A DNA stretch of 64,000 bases from G965267185 sp965267185 (lineage in GTDB: Bacteria > Pseudomonadota > Alphaproteobacteria > UBA6615): positions 2,108,001 to 2,172,000 of the forward strand of contig OZ253937.1 in the NCBI GenBank assembly GCA_965267185.1. The letters are read 5' to 3'. Made by a program: the position numbers and the translations under genes. Below are positions 60,796-64,000 of the stretch, piece after piece (within the stretch, counting starts at the first letter, position 1; every line of letters starts with the position of its first letter). A model generated the notes under the pieces. The model worked only from the letters and a program-made list of their open reading frames with translations. It did no database searches and had not been told where the DNA came from.

Positions 60796-61671
60796 TTAAC
60801 CGTCGAGAAATTCGAACATCGATTTGTCCGCACCGCCGATAATGCGGCCCGCCGTTTCGCCTGCGAAATGCACCGGCAGGATAATCGTCTCGGTATCGGT
60901 GTAGCGATCGACGAAGGCCGTGCGGGTTTGCGCCGACATCTCCAAATCCCAGCAAAAGCAAGTGCTCCAATGGGGTTCCGGCACTTGCACTGGATGATGC
61001 ATTAAATCGCCGGTAAACACGGCGCTGTCACCATTCGACTCCAGGTTCACCACCACATGACCCGGCGAATGACCCGGCGTCGGCTCAAGCCAGACGCCGG
61101 CATCGATTTCATGATCGTTGTCGACCAAAGTAGCCTGGCCCGCTTCCATCACCGGCAACACGCTGTCTTCGAAGGTCAAGCCAATGCGTTCGGAACCCTT
61201 GGCGTTTTCCTTTTCCCAGTAATGGTATTCGTCGCGCGCGAAGACATAGTTGGCATTGGGAAACGTTGGCACCCAGCGGCCGTCGCGGAGCTGGGTATTC
61301 CACCCTACATGGTCGGGATGCAGGTGGGTACACATGACAATGTCGATGTCCTCCGGCGTTAGCCCCAAGGCCCGCAGATTTCCCATCCAGGGCCATTTCT
61401 TTTTATGAAACGCCGGCCACGGCCGCTCTTTGTCCTCGCCGACACAGGTGTCGACGAGGATGTTGAGCCGAGGCGTTTGCACAATGAAACTCTGGAACGC
61501 GAGAACCAGCATTTCGCTTGCCGGGTTGAAAAATGTCGGTGCCATCCAGTCGATGTGGCGCGCGAAGTCTTCCGGCGGCGCGGTTGGGAACATGTCGCCC
61601 GGCGCCTCGGCCTCGGCAACGTTCTCCACCACCGACTGTACAGTCATGTCTCCGAGTGCGAGCGGTTTCAT
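60796..61671 (-). CDS. MBL-fold metallohydrolase
   Basis: A 291-aa metallo-beta-lactamase fold protein with the zinc motif THLHPDHVGW (H116, H118, D120, H121), 'PTPGHSPGHVVV' (about 190-201) and 'FTGDLMHHPVQ' (about 214-224). Related to quorum-quenching lactonases and AttM-type hydrolases, but the substrate is uncertain. Its Shine-Dalgarno AGGAG is buried in a 14-bp hairpin just before the start. The VOC gene lies 72 bases upstream on the same strand. Confidence 0.92.
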   Translation of the reverse strand: MKPLALGDMTVQSVVENVAEAEAPGDMFPTAPPEDFARHIDWMAPTFFNPASEMLVLAFQSFIVQTPRLNILVDTCVGEDKERPWPAFHKKKWPWMGNLRALGLTPEDIDIVMCTHLHPDHVGWNTQLRDGRWVPTFPNANYVFARDEYHYWEKENAKGSERIGLTFEDSVLPVMEAGQATLVDNDHEIDAGVWLEPTPGHSPGHVVVNLESNGDSAVFTGDLMHHPVQVPEPHWSTCFCWDLEMSAQTRTAFVDRYTDTETIILPVHFAGETAGRIIGGADKSMFEFLDG

Positions 61672-61677
61672 GTCTTA

Positions 61678-61715
61678 CTCCTGGGTTGCGGACCTCAAGG
61701 CCCGCAGCCCAGGAG
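61678..61715 (-). promoter_or_regulatory. hairpin covering the MBL hydrolase Shine-Dalgarno
   Basis: Arms at 61678-61691 and 61702-61715 pair over 14 positions with a single mismatch around a 10-base loop. On the minus-strand transcript the 3' arm ends in AGGAG, the ribosome binding site six bases before the MBL start. No U-tract follows, so a translational switch fits better than a terminator. Confidence 0.55.
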
Positions 61716-61743
61716 TTTCCGCTGCATGGCGGACCAACGCAAG

Positions 61744-62355
61744 CTAGAACGGCTTGGCGACCACCGGGCGATTTAGCTCCTTCGCTAGCCCTTCACGCCA
61801 CGCCGTATACGATTGGAAACCGGATGCGTCGCGGCACATGGCTTCGGTTTCGGCGAAGATTTCGTCGTCGGATTTCGACAGGTCGAAGGGTTCCAGGAAC
61901 GGCTGGTCGACAAACCACGGCGAGTCGACGAAGAACTCCATTGTATTGCCTTCGGGGTCGTGGGCGTAGACTGACCAGGCGATGCCGTGGGTCCCCACCA
62001 GCAGCTTGTCCTCGCCGCACTCCTCCACCAGCCGATTATACATGATGCGCAGATCGTCGAGTGATTCCAGCCGGAAGGAAAGCTGGTTGATCGGGCCGGC
62101 GAAGAATGCGCCCTTACTATTACTGCCGAGATCGTCGGGGTCTCCCGTGCAAATCACAAACTGATGGTGCTCCTGCGGATCCATACTCATGAACACCAAC
62201 GAGATACCCAGCGAGTCGACCGCTCCCCGGTCGGTGACGGTGAAGCCCACCACTCTCGTGTAGAAGTCCTCCATCAGATCGAGGTCTCGGACATTAATGC
62301 CGAAATGGCTGAACTGTATCTTGGGTGGCCGGGCCGGTGCTTTTAGCGCGGTCAT
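61744..62355 (-). CDS. VOC superfamily (glyoxalase/extradiol dioxygenase-like) protein
   Basis: A 203-aa vicinal-oxygen-chelate protein: 'FSHFGINVRDLDLMEDFYTRVVGFTVTDRG' (about 15-44) gives the first metal His, 'INQLSFRLESLDDLRIMYNRL' the second beta-alpha repeat and 'VYAHDPEGNTMEFFVDSPWF' (about 143-162) the Glu ligand. Substrate unknown; size fits catechol-dioxygenase-like or glyoxalase-like members. ATG at 62355 has AGAGGC upstream; a TTG at 62385 is the longer alternative. Confidence 0.9.
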   Translation of the reverse strand: MTALKAPARPPKIQFSHFGINVRDLDLMEDFYTRVVGFTVTDRGAVDSLGISLVFMSMDPQEHHQFVICTGDPDDLGSNSKGAFFAGPINQLSFRLESLDDLRIMYNRLVEECGEDKLLVGTHGIAWSVYAHDPEGNTMEFFVDSPWFVDQPFLEPFDLSKSDDEIFAETEAMCRDASGFQSYTAWREGLAKELNRPVVAKPF

Positions 62356-62414
62356 GGCGTGCCTCTTTTTATTGCTTATGAGCAAAAGCGAGACACAGAA
62401 CCCACTATCTTGTG

Positions 62415-62428
62415 TTGATCTGGATCAA
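62415..62428. promoter_or_regulatory. FNR/FnrL box upstream of hemN
   Basis: TTGATCTGGATCAA matches the FNR consensus TTGAT-N4-ATCAA perfectly. It is 70 bases before the hemN start and also 60 before the divergent VOC gene. HemN is a classic FNR target under low oxygen, so activation of hemN is the likely role. Confidence 0.85.
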
Positions 62429-62498
62429 TTATAGCGCTCAAGCCCGGCAGATGAGCCAGATCAACCAATCGGGAAACCCAACTTGGTAGGGTCTCCCC

Positions 62499-63848
62499 AT
62501 GTCCGGCCAACTTCTCCAACAATCCGACCTGCGGGTGCCGCGCTACACCAGCTATCCGACAGCGCCGCATTTCCATACGGACGTTACAGCGGATACCTAT
62601 ACGGATTGGCTGCGCAACCTGCCCCGCGGCGCAGCACTATCACTCTACCTGCATATCCCGTACTGCCATGAAATGTGCTGGTATTGCGGCTGCCATACCA
62701 AGGCGACACGCCGTCAAGCACCGGTGCACAACTACGCCGGTGTCCTGGCGGCAGAAGTTGCCCTCGTCGCTGACACCATCGGCAACCCGCAAACCGTGAG
62801 TCACGTTCACTGGGGCGGCGGCACACCAACGATTTTGTCGGACGACGACTTCTCCGCCCTCATGGCCGGATTGCATGACCGCTTCGATATCGCCAGCGAC
62901 GCCGAAATCGCCATCGAAGCAGACCCGCGCACCCTGACGCGCCAAAAAGCCGCTGTTCTGGCGGAAGCCGATATCACCCGGGTGAGCCTGGGTGTGCAGG
63001 ACTGCAACGCCCACGTGCAAACTGCGATCAACCGCGTACAACCGTTCGAACAAACAGCGGACGCGGTTGCCGGCTTGCGCGCCGCCGGGATCGACCGCAT
63101 CAATATCGATCTGATGTACGGCCTGCCGTATCAGACGGTGGCCGACGTGCGCCGAACGGCCAACGCCGTACTGGCGCTCTCGCCCGACCGGCTGGCGGTA
63201 TTCGGCTACGCCCATGTGCCGTGGATGAAAAGCCACCAAAAGATGATCGATGCGGCAACTCTGCCGGATGCCGATCAACGTTTCGAACAAGCAGAGACCG
63301 TGGCACAAGTGTTGGTGGCAAACGGCTACCGCCGAATCGGGCTGGATCACTTCGCCCGCGCCGACGATCCGATTAGCGTCGCCCTACAGGCCGGCCGCCT
63401 GCGGCGCAATTTCCAAGGCTACACGACCGACCCGGCGAACGCCCTGCTCGGCTTTGGTGCCTCAGCCATCGGCTCCTTGCCCCAAGGTTATGTCCAAAAC
63501 AGTCCCGACTTCGGCGCCTACGCCCGCTCGATTGGCAACGGCCGGCTCGCGACAGTGCGTGGCATCGGGTTGAGCGACGACGACCGCCTGCGCCGCGCCA
63601 TCATCGAGCGTTTGATGTGCGACATGAAGGTCGATCTCAATTCGGCGAGTATCGGTTTCGCGCCCGAAATTGCGGATTTCGGCAGTGAATTGGAAGCGTT
63701 GCAGGACTTCGCTGATGACGGACTGATACACCTCGACGGCACCACCCTTACGGTGGCGGAACCGGGCCGGCCGTGGCTGCGGGTAATCTGCTCGATTTTC
63801 GATCGGTATTTGCAGCAGAGCCAAGCACGCCACTCGGCCGCCGTGTAG
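62499..63848 (+). CDS. hemN: oxygen-independent coproporphyrinogen III oxidase
   Basis: A 449-aa radical SAM enzyme converting coproporphyrinogen III to protoporphyrinogen IX without oxygen. 'YLHIPYCHEMCWYCGCH' (50-66) holds the [4Fe-4S] Cys56, Cys60, Cys63 (plus Cys65, which true HemN needs and HemW lacks). 'HWGGGTPTIL', 'IAIEADPRTLTRQK' and 'RVSLGVQDCNAHVQTAINRVQP' follow. The N-terminal RYTSYPTAPHF motif is the HemN-specific substrate-binding segment. An FNR box stands upstream. Confidence 0.95.
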   Translation: MSGQLLQQSDLRVPRYTSYPTAPHFHTDVTADTYTDWLRNLPRGAALSLYLHIPYCHEMCWYCGCHTKATRRQAPVHNYAGVLAAEVALVADTIGNPQTVSHVHWGGGTPTILSDDDFSALMAGLHDRFDIASDAEIAIEADPRTLTRQKAAVLAEADITRVSLGVQDCNAHVQTAINRVQPFEQTADAVAGLRAAGIDRINIDLMYGLPYQTVADVRRTANAVLALSPDRLAVFGYAHVPWMKSHQKMIDAATLPDADQRFEQAETVAQVLVANGYRRIGLDHFARADDPISVALQAGRLRRNFQGYTTDPANALLGFGASAIGSLPQGYVQNSPDFGAYARSIGNGRLATVRGIGLSDDDRLRRAIIERLMCDMKVDLNSASIGFAPEIADFGSELEALQDFADDGLIHLDGTTLTVAEPGRPWLRVICSIFDRYLQQSQARHSAAV

Positions 63849-63856
63849 ACCGCCGG

Positions 63857-64000
63857 CTAAATCCCCACGGCGCGGCGGTAGACCTCCAGGAGATGTTCTT
63901 GTTCCTGTCGTTCGCTCGGGTCGAGTTTACGCAAGCGCACGATCTGCCGAATGGTCTTGGCGTCGAAGCCGGCGGATTTTGCTTCCGACAAAACCTCTCT
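63857..64000 (-). CDS. DUF2312/GapR-like protein, 3' end only (cut by window edge)
   Basis: The last 47 codons are in the window, reading ...'EAKSAGFDAKTIRQIVRLRKLDPSERQEQEHLLEVYRRAVG'-type sequence. This matches the C-terminal part of DUF2312 proteins (GapR), small alphaproteobacterial nucleoid-associated proteins that bind overtwisted AT-rich DNA and stimulate gyrase. Convergent with hemN; the 5' end is outside the window. Confidence 0.85.
   Translation of the reverse strand, partial: REVLSEAKSAGFDAKTIRQIVRLRKLDPSERQEQEHLLEVYRRAVGI

Noticed and set aside
1..64000. CRISPR arrays, rRNA genes, prophage or integrase genes
   Set aside because: None seen: no regularly spaced short repeats, no rRNA signature, and no phage structural or recombinase motifs in any credible coding frame.

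Overview
The window reads as a GC-rich chromosomal segment of a free-living alphaproteobacterium, probably Rhodospirillales-like. This is inferred from a three-gene proton-translocating transhydrogenase, a one-polypeptide indolepyruvate ferredoxin oxidoreductase, a DUF2312/GapR-type protein, TAXI-type TRAP transport, an FNR-box-controlled hemN, and a large load of uptake systems and acyl-CoA enzymes. Coding density is high; no gene-free stretch exceeds about 300 bases.

Layout. 1-4.5 kb: a small soluble protein, a small membrane protein, an isocitrate/isopropylmalate-type dehydrogenase and two acyl-CoA dehydrogenases. 4.7-9.3 kb: a branched-chain-amino-acid-type (HAAT) ABC transporter whose binding protein converges on the four-gene LivG-F-H-M operon. 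9.4-12.8 kb: EamA transporter, cupin, GNAT acetyltransferase, ketopantoate-reductase-like enzyme, then tRNA-Pro(CGG). 13-20.3 kb: a minus-strand TRAP cluster (RpiR regulator, class III aminotransferase, two TAXI binding proteins, fused permease, universal stress protein). 20.5-24.1 kb: apt, a 270-bp miniature element inserted in the apt stop codon, a D-erythronate-dehydrogenase-like SDR, an aminotransferase and a PaaI thioesterase.

24.1-26.9 kb is a visibly AT-rich accessory island. On the minus strand it carries five small helix-turn-helix genes (one winged, one sigma-region-4-like and three tandem paralogues), packed or overlapping, that run directly into a winged-HTH/CHAT caspase-like protease, followed by a 68-aa orphan. 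No NTPase or TPR sensor is present. This is the best candidate here for an undescribed system, plausibly a conflict/defence module.

26.9-32.7 kb: an alpha/beta hydrolase, then a TPP riboswitch that heads a second HAAT-type ABC operon (binding protein, LivH, a LivM-LivG fusion, LivF), implying uptake of thiamine or a precursor. 32.7-35.2 kb: SH3 protein, pyrE, an orphan membrane protein, rhodanese. 35.2-41.6 kb: a NitT/TauT-type ABC transporter diverging from a peptide-type transporter lacking ATPases, across an AT-rich promoter with a 9-bp inverted repeat. 41.5-44.5 kb: two adenylate-forming ligases. 44.8-50.4 kb: rpsU (apparently with an ATC start), the transhydrogenase operon, a TlpA-like thioredoxin and an ABC1 kinase. 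50.5-64 kb: oligoendopeptidase F, acyl-CoA ligase, YozG/DUF2975 pair, Asp/Asn hydroxylase-like protein, nucleotide-sugar epimerase, the giant IOR, an MBL hydrolase, a VOC protein, hemN and a truncated DUF2312 gene.
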